Shown here one piece after another: positions 27,701 to 36,266 of a DNA stretch of 64,000 bases. The stretch is from Lachnospiraceae bacterium (GTDB taxonomy: Bacteria > Bacillota > Clostridia > Lachnospirales > Lachnospiraceae). The notes under the pieces are model-generated. The model ran no database searches. It had not been told where the DNA came from and was given only the letters and a program-made list of their open reading frames with translations. The stretch's first letter is position 1. Every line of letters starts with the position of its first letter. A program made the translations under genes and the position numbers. The DNA lies in NCBI GenBank assembly GCA_902363445.1, contig CABJAB010000005.1, positions 360,669-424,668 on the forward strand. The letters run 5' to 3'.

Positions 27701-28635
27701 TTGAGAGCGGAAAAATGAAGCTGGATATCAGGACCTTTGACATGGAGGAGCTGGTAGAGAGCGTGGCCGGCCTTATTGAACCGCAGGCGGAGGCCAAAAG
27801 GATTCAGTTTGTGCGCAGCGTAAGTCTGACGCACAAATGGCTGATGGGTGATTCTCTTCATTTAAGCCAGGTGCTGGTGAACCTTCTGGGGAACGCGGTG
27901 AAATTCACTCCGGAGGGAGGAACTGTGACTCTGACGGTGGAACAGGAAGAAGTGCGGGGAAACAGCACGGGCATCCGTTTTTCTGTCAAGGATACTGGAA
28001 TCGGCATTGAACGGGAAAATTTCAAGAGGATATTTAACGCCTTTGAGCAGGCCGGGGATGATACCACGAAAGAATATGGCGGGACCGGTCTGGGGCTTGC
28101 CATCAGCAGCAGCCTGATCCGGATGATGGGAGGGAATATCAGCCTGAACAGCCGTCCGGGGGAAGGGAGCAATTTCTATTTCAAGATATGCCTGAAGACC
28201 GGGCGGGAAGAAGCCAGAGATCCGGAGAAAGAAAATATAGACAATGTGAGCTGCGAAGGAAAACGACTGCTTTTGGTCGAAGACAATGAACTGAACATGG
28301 AGATTGCCAAGGTGCTGCTGGAAATGAACGGGTTCCTGGTGGAGACTGCCGAAAACGGGAAGATAGCTGTCGGGCAGTTCTCAGGACATGACGAGGGCTA
28401 CTACGATGCGATTCTCATGGATATCCGTATGCCGGTCATGGACGGGCTGGAAGCGGCAAGGGTTATACGGCGCCTGGAGCGGCCGGATGCCGGTACGGTG
28501 CCAATTATCGCCATGACGGCCAATGCCTTCGATGAGGACATGAAGAAGTCCATTGAAAGCGGGATGAACGGTCACCTGGCTAAGCCGATTGACATTGAGG
28601 AGCTGATCAGGACCCTTAAAAAAGTCATGAAATAA
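24712..28635 (+). CDS. Multidomain hybrid sensor histidine kinase with GGDEF-like domain
   Basis: 1307 residues. TM1 at about 5-27; an extracellular sensor to about 375 (Cache-like by position); TM2 at about 375-397; a HAMP-like linker; a PAS-like region at about 450-570; a GGDEF domain at about 578-745 whose signature is RMGGDEI rather than GGDEF; a GAF-like region at about 763-925; HisKA with phospho-His about 944 in SHEIRTPMN; HATPase_c with GNAVKFTP and GTGLGLAIS; a receiver with Asp about 1237 in LMDIRMPVMDG. The start is the first Met before the TM segment; the ribosome binding site is weak. Paired with the binding protein upstream, so a ligand-sensing phosphorelay is likely. Confidence 0.88.
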   Translation: MKKRTIYRLFIIPLLVILLVQAVVSLGTVIFGGTTSLLDQYLVSIQDRTVENRQILLENNMIQQWSNVSEEMETIESGLGEILSNRGASISEFLNSSEMKEELLQKMLSSCLYMLRKNSVTGTFIILANGRDSLSAQECQGVYFHDADPMTNPGDYSDVLMKRGSSRFSHELNVPLDSYWTTDFAFGAAGEKEADSFFYEPFMEAGDNPQLGYKNLCYWSRPFYLEGDWKNGGSEVITYSVPLIHEDGTVYGVMGIDISTKYMQDLMPYTELSQYSSYLLAERTEDGSYIPLVSTGTIVSLGDEKPESISLEDTKYDGLYAIGSDDEKLYASVREMHLYNTNAPFSERVWVLAGVMEEAGLFGIGSAVLRNLSMAILLSLVFGFVGTVLIVGFVTKPIRSLAECIRGSSEHQLKTFKKSNIVEVDELYEVVSDLTEKQREAEYRLMEEKERYLIALKSSTDLLFSYDIRQDTIDVSNFAMEAKSGQAEFHLENLKERLNSGWIYREDLEKFLQILENPEESVFLVFRGRFFEQDVNYEWMELNGKVISDANGEKTKIIGSLKNIHEQKVRELMRLESARRDRVTGLYERSVGEDIICLEFEKGKKGCLVLLDFDHFRELNERYGMVFGNAVLEETGRQILLMKKEVQKRDEMGQKRITALRMGGDEILIWFSEIRPETAQVFLKELTSRIDEIYDGRRFPLSFSAGISKRKDGEEFKDCLYEAGRALAAVKAGARRGMAVFEELSVDEIKEERREINEIAALPYSDARNMVSLVFTFFDKGGDISNILPVLLVKLGHFYGASDIVLTLVDMDFCTSYVKYQWHDVQGDRQSTGVRRFSRQEFEALTGFLSGGSREFGEENVLNRDECRFFGLASGKNGICVPMYDSGNYIGAIAYVCRESQPLWAEKDRNDLQEITKIIETNINRERYDMASRAKSDFLSRMSHEIRTPMNAIIGMTDIARHEVKQPERLEECLDKIDRSSQFLLSLINDILDMSKIESGKMKLDIRTFDMEELVESVAGLIEPQAEAKRIQFVRSVSLTHKWLMGDSLHLSQVLVNLLGNAVKFTPEGGTVTLTVEQEEVRGNSTGIRFSVKDTGIGIERENFKRIFNAFEQAGDDTTKEYGGTGLGLAISSSLIRMMGGNISLNSRPGEGSNFYFKICLKTGREEARDPEKENIDNVSCEGKRLLLVEDNELNMEIAKVLLEMNGFLVETAENGKIAVGQFSGHDEGYYDAILMDIRMPVMDGLEAARVIRRLERPDAGTVPIIAMTANAFDEDMKKSIESGMNGHLAKPIDIEELIRTLKKVMK

Positions 28636-28764
28636 AGGCTTTGCATTTTATCATGGATTTTGATATGCTAATTATAAATGGAGCTGGCGGTTTCGATGGA
28701 AACTGTCGGCTTCCGCTGGTCATGCCAGGAATTGATAATGAGGAGAAAAATAAGGAGGAGAGTC

Positions 28765-29856
28765 ATGAGTTTTGAATTGCTTAAGTATACGGCGCCTGAT
28801 TTTACCCAGAGGATGTTCACGGAAGCACCGGATGCGAAATGGGAGCCCGCTCCAAAGGATAAGGTTGCGCCTGTAGCGTACCATTCCACCACCATTTTTC
28901 CGGAGTATTTCAAGGTGAACGGAAATTGGCTTCTGGCAGAAGAGAGCAGGATGGATTGTGTTGCGGTATACGAGAATGGAAAGATTTATGTCCGCGAGTT
29001 CAGAAACCTGAAACAGGGCGATCTTGTCTTTGTGGGCAGGACAGAGAACTGTGAGGACGGCATATATGTATATACCAATGGTTTTAATGAAAGGGGCAGC
29101 AGCCTGGACGATTCTTTCGCGTTCCGTCTCGGCCGATCCAGAGAGACTGCGTTTTCCAAGGATTATGATCATTTATATGAGCTTTTGGAATATGAGAGAG
29201 AGCATGGAAATATTCTGTGGGTGATGGGGCCGGCCTGTGCCTTTGACGCGGATTCCAGAGCGGCTTTTTCCAAGCTGGTCATGGGCGGATATGTCCACAG
29301 CCTTCTTGCAGGCAATGCCCTGGCGACTCATGATCTGGAGGGCGCCTATCTGAAAACGGCCCTGGGCCAGGATATTTATACCCAGGAGAGCCGGCCTATG
29401 GGACACTACAATCATCTGGACACCATAAACCGGGTGAAATATTATGGTTCGATTCCCAAATTCATTGAAGGGGAGAACATTCAGGACGGCATTATATACA
29501 GCTGTGTGAAAAAAGATGTGCCGTTTGTTCTGGTGGGATCCATCCGTGACGACGGTCCTCTCCCGGAGATCTATGCGAATGTGTATGACGGACAGAATGC
29601 CATGAGGGATTGTGTCCGTAAGGCGACGACGGTGATTTGTATGGCTACCACTCTGCATTCCATCGCCGTGGGGAATATGACGCCGTCCTTCCGGGTTCTG
29701 CCCGACGGTACGATTCGCCAGGTGTATTTCTACTGTGTGGACATCGCTGAGTTTGCGGTAAATAAATTGGCAGACAGAGGTAGTCTGTCTGCCAAGGGAA
29801 TTGTGACTAACGTACAGGATTTTGTCGTCAATGTGAGCAAAGGCGTAAAATTCTGA
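28765..29856 (+). CDS. TIGR00300-like (LOR/SDH domain) protein, possible ornithine cyclodeaminase
   Basis: 363 residues. The C-terminal two thirds match my recollection of the TIGR00300 family: GPACAFDA, LLAGNALATHD, GHYNHLDTINR, VPFVLVGSIRDDGPLPE, TTLHSIAVGNM and a closing DRGSLSAKGIVTNVQDF. Archaeal and cyanobacterial members (AgrE/ArgZ C-terminal region) act on ornithine. No arginine-pathway genes are adjacent, so the activity here is inferred from family only. Start at the Met after AAGGAGG; upstream in-frame Mets have none. Monocistronic. Confidence 0.65.
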   Translation: MSFELLKYTAPDFTQRMFTEAPDAKWEPAPKDKVAPVAYHSTTIFPEYFKVNGNWLLAEESRMDCVAVYENGKIYVREFRNLKQGDLVFVGRTENCEDGIYVYTNGFNERGSSLDDSFAFRLGRSRETAFSKDYDHLYELLEYEREHGNILWVMGPACAFDADSRAAFSKLVMGGYVHSLLAGNALATHDLEGAYLKTALGQDIYTQESRPMGHYNHLDTINRVKYYGSIPKFIEGENIQDGIIYSCVKKDVPFVLVGSIRDDGPLPEIYANVYDGQNAMRDCVRKATTVICMATTLHSIAVGNMTPSFRVLPDGTIRQVYFYCVDIAEFAVNKLADRGSLSAKGIVTNVQDFVVNVSKGVKF

Positions 29857-29869
29857 TCTCACCGTCTGA

Positions 29870-31081
29870 TCAGGAATCCAGTTCTGTCCGGATGCTTCCA
29901 AAGGAATTCTCCGCCTTGCTCTTGTATTTCCCAAGAGCAAGGGAGACACAGAGGATGGCGGCGGCAAAGGCGAGTTCTATGCCGAAATCCTGCCAGATCG
30001 GACGAAGGGAAGCGCTGTCCAGCGAGGTCAGGCTGTAGATGTCCGTGACAGCCTTTGAATACCAGTATACCGGGGTGAATCTTGAAAAGGCCTGGATGCT
30101 CTGACTTAGAAATTCCAGCGGGACAAAAGCGCCGCCCAGGAAGCTCAGGGCGAGGCCCAGGAAGTTGGCGAAAGCATTCTGGGTATTGGAGTTTTTGATA
30201 AAATGGCTGACCAGCATGGAAATCGCCAGTGAGGTCACGGAAAAGAGGAAGCTGTTTAAGAGCATCAGCCCTATCAGCCGCCAGTCCGTGCCGGCCAGTC
30301 TGCCGGCGGACAAGATGATTCCCATAATACTCAGGAGGAGCCATACGGAAAAACTGACTACACCGCAGTAAAGGAACTGTCCGAAATTTTTGGCCCGGAC
30401 GGTGGTGGGTGCGCATAAGTTTCTCATTTGAAGTTCGGGCCGTTTGAAGGACAGGGTCACGGAGCTCACACAGAGAAGAATCAGTACCAGGAGGATATAG
30501 CTCTGTACCCTGTTGTAGGCGTAATAAGCGTCATCCACCGGCTGCCCGGCAGAGAACCGCATGGTCTTTACCGAGGCCTCCAGGGAAAGTGATTCCAGGG
30601 CTTTGGAGACCAGGACTTCGTCATCCATCTGGGAGCCGGTCTTTTGATAGGTGTTTATAAAGCTCCAGTATTGATTCACCAGGTTATCCAGGTAATAGCT
30701 GTCACCGGTGCCGGGGACGGCAGCCATTTCCAGTGAGATCGGCGTTTCGGAAGCGAGGGAGGCATCAAAGCCTTCCGGGATGATCAGAATATATTCGGTA
30801 GCATGATAAAACATGGCGTCCTGAAGGACGTCTTTTTTATCGTCCAAAACCACTTCCGTGCCGTGATTGGAAAGGAAGCCTCTGAGACCTTCAGTGAATG
30901 CCGTTTCTTTATCGCGGTTGATGATAGTGAACTCCGGTTTGGTCTCGGAGAAGTCCGGCGTGATCTTTGTGGACATAAATGCAGAAATGACTATGAAGAT
31001 TCCCATGAAAAGAATCAGATAAGTGAGTATCTGCCCTTTATGCCGTTTCATGATCAGCAAACATGCTTTAAATACTTTCAT
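29870..31081 (-). CDS. ABC-2 exporter permease
   Basis: 403 residues. One N-terminal TM (LTYLILFMGIFIVISAF), a large extracellular domain at about residues 40-210, then about five TMs including YILLVLILLCVSSVTLSF and LGLALSFLGGAFVPLEF, the usual ABC2_membrane_3 arrangement (YhgE/DrrB-like). Third gene of the operon; overlaps the upstream permease by 14 bases. Probably a heterodimer partner in drug or peptide export. Confidence 0.85.
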   Translation of the reverse strand: MKVFKACLLIMKRHKGQILTYLILFMGIFIVISAFMSTKITPDFSETKPEFTIINRDKETAFTEGLRGFLSNHGTEVVLDDKKDVLQDAMFYHATEYILIIPEGFDASLASETPISLEMAAVPGTGDSYYLDNLVNQYWSFINTYQKTGSQMDDEVLVSKALESLSLEASVKTMRFSAGQPVDDAYYAYNRVQSYILLVLILLCVSSVTLSFKRPELQMRNLCAPTTVRAKNFGQFLYCGVVSFSVWLLLSIMGIILSAGRLAGTDWRLIGLMLLNSFLFSVTSLAISMLVSHFIKNSNTQNAFANFLGLALSFLGGAFVPLEFLSQSIQAFSRFTPVYWYSKAVTDIYSLTSLDSASLRPIWQDFGIELAFAAAILCVSLALGKYKSKAENSFGSIRTELDS

Positions 31082-32210
31082 AACGCTGCCTCCTCAGGAA
31101 AAACGCGGTGATGATGAACATGGTTAAGGTCATGACGGCCAGGATACCCAGGTTCAGGAAATATTTACTGAGATCGTCATAATAGTACAGACAATAGAAG
31201 GAATCTGCGATTCGGGCCGCGGGGTTCAGCCAGGACAGTACGGGAAGATTCTGGGCGATGGTATAATTGATGCCGGAAACCATCAGGCCGGCGCCGTAGC
31301 TGCAGACCATCGTGATGGTAATGATGAGTGCCACCTTCATGCCTTCTTTGAACTTTGTCGCCGCGGATATGAGTGCGCCGAAGGCGATGCCCAAAAGGCT
31401 TCCCAGGCCGCAGGTGAGGATTACCATCCATAAATTGGATCCGAAATCCACTCCGAGAACCAATACGATATAGGCGACCAGCATCATCAGACAGAGAACG
31501 TGGACGACGAAGGAAGCCAATAGGTCATAGACTACCATTGGAAGCCGTTTGGCCGGGGATAAAGTCCGCCTGGCGCCCAGCGGCGACAGGTTGGCCTGCA
31601 GATAAGACACACTTTCATGTCCCTGAAAAGCGCCGTACATGCAGACCATGGCGAGCAGGGCATAAAAATAGTTGACGGTCTGGGAAGGCGGGTTCTTAGT
31701 CAGGGAGATTTCCTGGGTGAAGGATCCTCTGTCAAAAAGTTCTGAGATCTCAGAGACTGCGTCCGGATTTTCTGCGAGGATACCGGTGATCGCGTGCTTT
31801 GTCTGGCTGTATTGGTCTAAAAAGCTTTTAATGATGGTCTGGTTGAGCCCGCTGCCGGACACAGTAAGATTCGGGGCAGCGTTTTCTAAGGTGATATAAC
31901 CGTCGATATCCTGGTTTTCCAGAGCCTTTCCAGCGTCCTCCGCAGATGGATATACGGTTACTTCGAAAAGCTTATCATCTCCATCCGCGGACAGGGAACC
32001 CAGCGCAGAGCGAAAGGCGGTATCCTTTCCGTATTCCGGGTTGTCTACAATCCCGATTGGAATCACAGTCAGAAGGTCCGCCTCGTCGAGGGCGGAGAAA
32101 GCGAAGAAGAACAGGGTGGCCAGCATTATGGGGAAGATCCAGGTCCATATGAGGGTGCTCCAGTTCCGGAGCGCGGTACGGATTCGTTTTCCAAAAATAT
32201 TGATAAACAT
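31068..32210 (-). CDS. ABC-2 exporter permease
   Basis: 380 residues, same layout as its partner: an N-terminal TM (WIFPIMLATLFFFAFSAL), an extracellular domain, then about five TMs ending in LAVMTLTMFIITAFFL. Start after AAGGAGG. Middle gene of the ATPase-permease-permease operon. Confidence 0.86.
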   Translation of the reverse strand: MFINIFGKRIRTALRNWSTLIWTWIFPIMLATLFFFAFSALDEADLLTVIPIGIVDNPEYGKDTAFRSALGSLSADGDDKLFEVTVYPSAEDAGKALENQDIDGYITLENAAPNLTVSGSGLNQTIIKSFLDQYSQTKHAITGILAENPDAVSEISELFDRGSFTQEISLTKNPPSQTVNYFYALLAMVCMYGAFQGHESVSYLQANLSPLGARRTLSPAKRLPMVVYDLLASFVVHVLCLMMLVAYIVLVLGVDFGSNLWMVILTCGLGSLLGIAFGALISAATKFKEGMKVALIITITMVCSYGAGLMVSGINYTIAQNLPVLSWLNPAARIADSFYCLYYYDDLSKYFLNLGILAVMTLTMFIITAFFLRRQRYESI

Positions 32211-32225
32211 TAAGAACCTCCTTCT

Positions 32226-33155
32226 TTAATCCCGCAGCTGTTTTCCGGTTATTTCCAGGAATACGTCATTCAGCGTGGGCGGTTCGGAATAAATCTGTCC
32301 GAATTTCAGATTGTTCTGCCGCAGCAGGTCCAGAACATCGATGATGGCGTGGCCGCCGCTTTTGCACTCCGCCGACAGATGGCTGTCGGAATATTCCGCC
32401 TTTATCACGTCTTCCAGAGAACGAATCTGCTCCAGGACCCGGAGGGGCAGGCTGTAGATTTCTACAGTCAGCTTTTCACCGGTGTTGATCATGGCGGTCA
32501 GTTCCTCTTTCGTTCCGGTAGCGACTTCCCGCCCTTTATCCATGATCATGATCCGGGAACAGAGCTGTTCCACTTCCTCCATATAGTGAGAGGTATAAAC
32601 GATGGTAGCGCCGCCGGCGTTAAGCGCTTTGATGCCCTCCAATATGTTGTTCCTGCTCTGGGGGTCCACAGCTACGGTCGGCTCATCCAAAAAGATCAGC
32701 TGGGGTTTGTGGGCGATGCCGCAGGCGATGTTCAGACGCCGGATAAGGCCGCCGGACAGTTTTTTAGGAAGAAATTTCCGGTATTCCTTAAGGCCGGCAA
32801 ATTCAATGGCTTCTTCCACGAGAGGCCTGCGTTTGCTTTTTTCGGGAACATAAAGGCCGCAGAAATAATCAATGTTTTCATAGACGGTCAGTTCGTTGAA
32901 TACGGCCACGTTCTGGGGGACGATCCCAATTTTCCGTTTACTCTCATAGTTGGTCGGAGACATGGGCTCTTGGAACAGGGAGACCTCTCCTTTATCGTAT
33001 TTCAGTAGAGAAAGCATACAGTTGATGGCGGTGGTTTTGCCGCTGCCGTTGGGCCCCAGCAGGCCGAAGATTTCTCCGTCTCGGACTTCCAGGTTAAAAT
33101 GATCCAGGGCCACCAGGCTGCCATATCGTTTTACCAGATTTTTAACTTCTATCAT
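32226..33155 (-). CDS. ABC exporter ATPase
   Basis: 309 residues. Walker A GPNGSGKTT, signature LSGGLIRR, Walker B LIFLDEP, switch His in TSHYMEE; the C-terminal about 80 residues are the accessory domain of DrrA/NatA-type exporters. First gene of an operon transcribed away from the two-component system, which probably controls it. Confidence 0.93.
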   Translation of the reverse strand: MIEVKNLVKRYGSLVALDHFNLEVRDGEIFGLLGPNGSGKTTAINCMLSLLKYDKGEVSLFQEPMSPTNYESKRKIGIVPQNVAVFNELTVYENIDYFCGLYVPEKSKRRPLVEEAIEFAGLKEYRKFLPKKLSGGLIRRLNIACGIAHKPQLIFLDEPTVAVDPQSRNNILEGIKALNAGGATIVYTSHYMEEVEQLCSRIMIMDKGREVATGTKEELTAMINTGEKLTVEIYSLPLRVLEQIRSLEDVIKAEYSDSHLSAECKSGGHAIIDVLDLLRQNNLKFGQIYSEPPTLNDVFLEITGKQLRD

Positions 33156-33192
33156 AATAAATGTCCTTTCTGAATTTCTTGATCTTAGCTTT

Positions 33193-33257
33193 ATTATAGA
33201 AAAAGAGAACCGGAAAAGACAGTGAGCTCTGTCATGGTTCGCTTATGACAAATGTCA
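33193..33257 (-). promoter_or_regulatory. ABC operon promoter region with inverted-repeat operators
   Basis: Reading leftward, TATAAT (33198-33193) has only a weak -35 (TGTCTT) 17 bases upstream, as expected for an activated promoter. Further upstream are TGTCAT-N9-ATGACA (33230-33250) and an overlapping palindrome TGACAAATGTCA (33246-33257). These are candidate binding sites for the NarL-type regulator encoded divergently. Confidence 0.5.
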
Positions 33258-33399
33258 CATTACAGCCGTTTACAAATGTTTCGGAACAGGGTATGATGTT
33301 TTTGGAGGGAAGGACATGATTTCCTTCTGACGCCTTTTATACCAATTATTCTCTGTCAGCTGTGACCGAAGTGACAGACAGAGGGAGAAGGAGGGGAAT

Positions 33400-34500
33400 G
33401 TGCGGAAGCTGATCGATAAACTAATTTTATTTGCGGTATCTTTTCTGCTTTTGATATTCAGAAAAACGAATACGGACGCGGTGGCAGGATTCCTGACTGC
33501 CGTGATCATCTCGTCTCTGAACAGCTATTTTAGGGGAAAGAAAGCCGGTGCGGGCGGCCTGATCTACAGCCTTCTCTGTATCTGGAGACCGGGACTCCTT
33601 ACATTTCTGGCGCCGATCGTCTATGACTGCGCGGGACAGAAGGAATGGTATTTCCGATTTCCCTGGGTCCTTTCCCTGCTGGTTTTTGTGGGGGAACGGG
33701 ATCTGACGGGGTTTTTGTCTGTCACCGCCTTCTGTGCTTTCGCGTTCCTGTTGGAGGTACGGACAGAATCTTTTGAGACAGCTATGGAAGCGTACTACGA
33801 TATGCAGGACACCACGAGGGAGAAGGCGCTCCACCTTGAAAAAAAGAATGTGGAGCTCATGGAGAAACAGGACTATGAGGTACGTCTCGCTACGCTGGAT
33901 GAACGGAACCGGATCGCCAGAGAGATTCATGATAATGTGGGGCACCTGCTGACCAGGTCTCTCTTGCAGGTGAGCGCCCTTTTAGTGGTCCATAAGCAGG
34001 AGGAAGAACTGAAGGATCAGCTGGAGCAGGTAAAGAATACCTTATCGGACGCCATGGACAGCGTGAGGAGCAGCGTACATGATCTCCATGAGGGGGCGAT
34101 GGATCTTCGGCTCCAGTTGGAGAAGCTGATCGGAGAGTATCAGTTCTGTCCGGTGAAGCTCACTTATAAGGCGGACGAGCTTCCAAGGGAATTAAAATAC
34201 TGTTTTGTTTCCATTGTCAAGGAGGGCCTTTCCAATATTGCCAGGCACAGCGACGCCACTCAGGCGGAGGTGACAGTCGTAGAGCATCCCGCGCTGTACC
34301 AGCTGATCATCCGGGACAACGGCGCGCAGAAAGACGGAGACGGACAGGAGCCGCTGGATGGAAGAGGAGGAATCGGGCTGCAGAATATTCGCGACCGCGT
34401 GGAAGCTTTCGGCGGGGTATTCCGGATAGAAAGAGACAATGGCTTCCGGCTGTTCATTTCCGTACCTGTACAGCAGGAAGCGCGGAAGGAGAAGCTTTAG
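33400..34500 (+). CDS. NarL-family sensor histidine kinase
   Basis: 366 residues. About four to five TM segments in the first 125 residues, no large extracellular loop, a coiled-coil linker at about 130-165, HisKA_3 with phospho-His in ARE-IHDNVGH, and a HATPase with GGIGLQNIRDRVEAFGG. The small membrane sensor suits intramembrane sensing of cell-envelope stress or antimicrobials. GTG start after GGAGGGG. Operon with the response regulator. Confidence 0.9.
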   Translation: MRKLIDKLILFAVSFLLLIFRKTNTDAVAGFLTAVIISSLNSYFRGKKAGAGGLIYSLLCIWRPGLLTFLAPIVYDCAGQKEWYFRFPWVLSLLVFVGERDLTGFLSVTAFCAFAFLLEVRTESFETAMEAYYDMQDTTREKALHLEKKNVELMEKQDYEVRLATLDERNRIAREIHDNVGHLLTRSLLQVSALLVVHKQEEELKDQLEQVKNTLSDAMDSVRSSVHDLHEGAMDLRLQLEKLIGEYQFCPVKLTYKADELPRELKYCFVSIVKEGLSNIARHSDATQAEVTVVEHPALYQLIIRDNGAQKDGDGQEPLDGRGGIGLQNIRDRVEAFGGVFRIERDNGFRLFISVPVQQEARKEKL

Positions 34501-34534
34501 CAGGAGGCAGGGCAGAAAGGATGGTAAAGAGCAG

Positions 34535-35173
34535 ATGAACATTATAATCGTAGACGACGATCAGCTGGTCTGCATGTCATTGAAGACGATCCTGCAGGCG
34601 GACGGGGAAATACAGGTATTGGCCACCGGGGGCAGCGGACCGGAGGCAGTGGAGCTGTATGAGCAGTATCAGCCGGATATCCTGCTGATGGACATCCAGA
34701 TGGGAGGAGGAAACGGGCTGGATGCCGGGGAGGAGATTCTGAGACGGCATCCTGGCGCCAGGATACTGTTCCTCACCACATTTTCTGATGATGAATATAT
34801 AGTAAAAGCGCTCCGAATCGGCGCAAAGGGATATTTGATCAAACAGGATATCGCTTCCATCGCCCCGGCCCTCGAAGCGGTCATGTCCGGCCAGAGCGTG
34901 TTCGGCAGCGAGATCGTGACCAGGCTTCCGGAGCTGATGAAAAAGAAGCAGAATGTGGATCTGTCTGCTTATGCCATAGGGGAACGGGAATTGGAAGTCA
35001 TACGGCTGGTCGCCAGAGGGCTGAGTAATAAAGAGATCGCCGATGAGATGTATTTGAGCGAGGGGACTGTCCGAAACTATCTGAGCGCGATCCTGGATAA
35101 GCTGGAGCTGAGGGACAGGACGCAGCTGGCTGTTTTTTATCTCATGGGAGAATCTGGTATCCTGGACAAATAA
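34535..35173 (+). CDS. NarL/FixJ-family response regulator
   Basis: 212 residues. Receiver domain with VDDDQ acidic pair, phospho-Asp in ILLMDIQMGG and the Lys in GAKGYLIKQD; C-terminal LuxR-type helix-turn-helix around ERELEVIRLVARGLSNKEIA. Start at the Met following GGTAAAGAGC; ribosome binding site modest. Likely target is the divergent ABC exporter operon. Confidence 0.92.
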   Translation: MNIIIVDDDQLVCMSLKTILQADGEIQVLATGGSGPEAVELYEQYQPDILLMDIQMGGGNGLDAGEEILRRHPGARILFLTTFSDDEYIVKALRIGAKGYLIKQDIASIAPALEAVMSGQSVFGSEIVTRLPELMKKKQNVDLSAYAIGERELEVIRLVARGLSNKEIADEMYLSEGTVRNYLSAILDKLELRDRTQLAVFYLMGESGILDK

Positions 35174-35279
35174 GTGGAATCGGATACAGATGTTCACAGA
35201 ACTTTCACACAATGGTTTCATAATAGGCACAAATTTTTTTTACGATGGTAAAAGATTAATGTCTAAAGGAGGAGCAGCT

Positions 35280-36266
35280 TTGATTGAGGTAAGAAATCTG
35301 GTGAAGAAGTATGGCGGCCATCTGGCGGTGGACAATTTGAACTTCACGGTTGAGAAGGGCCAGATTTATGGTTTTCTCGGGCCAAACGGCGCAGGCAAAT
35401 CGACGACGATGAATATCATCACCGGTTATATTGCGTCTACGGAAGGGACTGTGACGGTGGATGGGCATGATATCCTGGAAGAGCCGGAGGCGGCAAAAAA
35501 ATGTATCGGCTATCTGCCGGAACAGCCGCCGCTGTATTTCGATATGACGGTAACGGAGTATCTGAATTTTGCGGCAGAGTTAAAGCAAGTGGAAAGACCT
35601 AAGAGAAAAGAGATGATACAGGAGGTCATGGAAATGACCGGTATCACAGATGTGAGCGGCCGTGTCATCAAGAACCTTTCCAAAGGATACCGTCAGAGAG
35701 TCGGCCTTGCCCAGGCGCTGATCGGGTTTCCGGAGATTCTGATCCTGGATGAGCCGACGGTGGGGCTGGATCCGAAGCAGATGATCGAAATACGGGAGCT
35801 CATCAAATCACTCAGCAAGAATCACACCGTTATTCTGAGCTCTCATATCCTGTCGGAGGTCAGTGCGGTCTGCGATTACATTATGATCATATCCAAAGGA
35901 AAGCTGGTAGCCAGCGATACCCCGGAAAATTTGAGCAAAGCGATGGCAGGAGCACAGAAGCTGTCTCTTTTAGTAAAGGGGAGCACCCAGGAGGTGGAGA
36001 CCGCCGTCGGGTGCATCCGCCAGGTATCTTCCTTCTGCTGTGAAGGATTGGAACAGGAGGGAGTCCTTAAAGTATCACTGGAAGCAGAACCGGAAGCTGA
36101 CGTCAGAGAAGAGGTATTTTTTGCCATGGCTGACAGAAATCTGCCGATCCTTGAGATGATGACTACCAGCATGAGTCTGGAGGACGTGTTCCTGGAGCTG
36201 ACAGAAGGCAGCGAGGAATCAGAAAAATCAGAAGAGGAGGAGGAAAACCATGCTGGCGATTTATAA
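35280..36266 (+). CDS. ABC ATPase, Gld-like system
   Basis: 328 residues. Walker A GPNGAGKST, signature LSKGYRQR, Walker B LILDEPT, switch His in SSHILSE; the C-terminal accessory domain ends in a Glu/Ser-rich tail. The likely start is TTG, seven bases after AAAGGAGG, since upstream in-frame Met codons lack a site and one contains the site itself. First gene of a four-gene operon matching GldA-GldF-GldG plus DUF4340. Substrate unknown. Confidence 0.87.
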   Translation: MIEVRNLVKKYGGHLAVDNLNFTVEKGQIYGFLGPNGAGKSTTMNIITGYIASTEGTVTVDGHDILEEPEAAKKCIGYLPEQPPLYFDMTVTEYLNFAAELKQVERPKRKEMIQEVMEMTGITDVSGRVIKNLSKGYRQRVGLAQALIGFPEILILDEPTVGLDPKQMIEIRELIKSLSKNHTVILSSHILSEVSAVCDYIMIISKGKLVASDTPENLSKAMAGAQKLSLLVKGSTQEVETAVGCIRQVSSFCCEGLEQEGVLKVSLEAEPEADVREEVFFAMADRNLPILEMMTTSMSLEDVFLELTEGSEESEKSEEEEENHAGDL

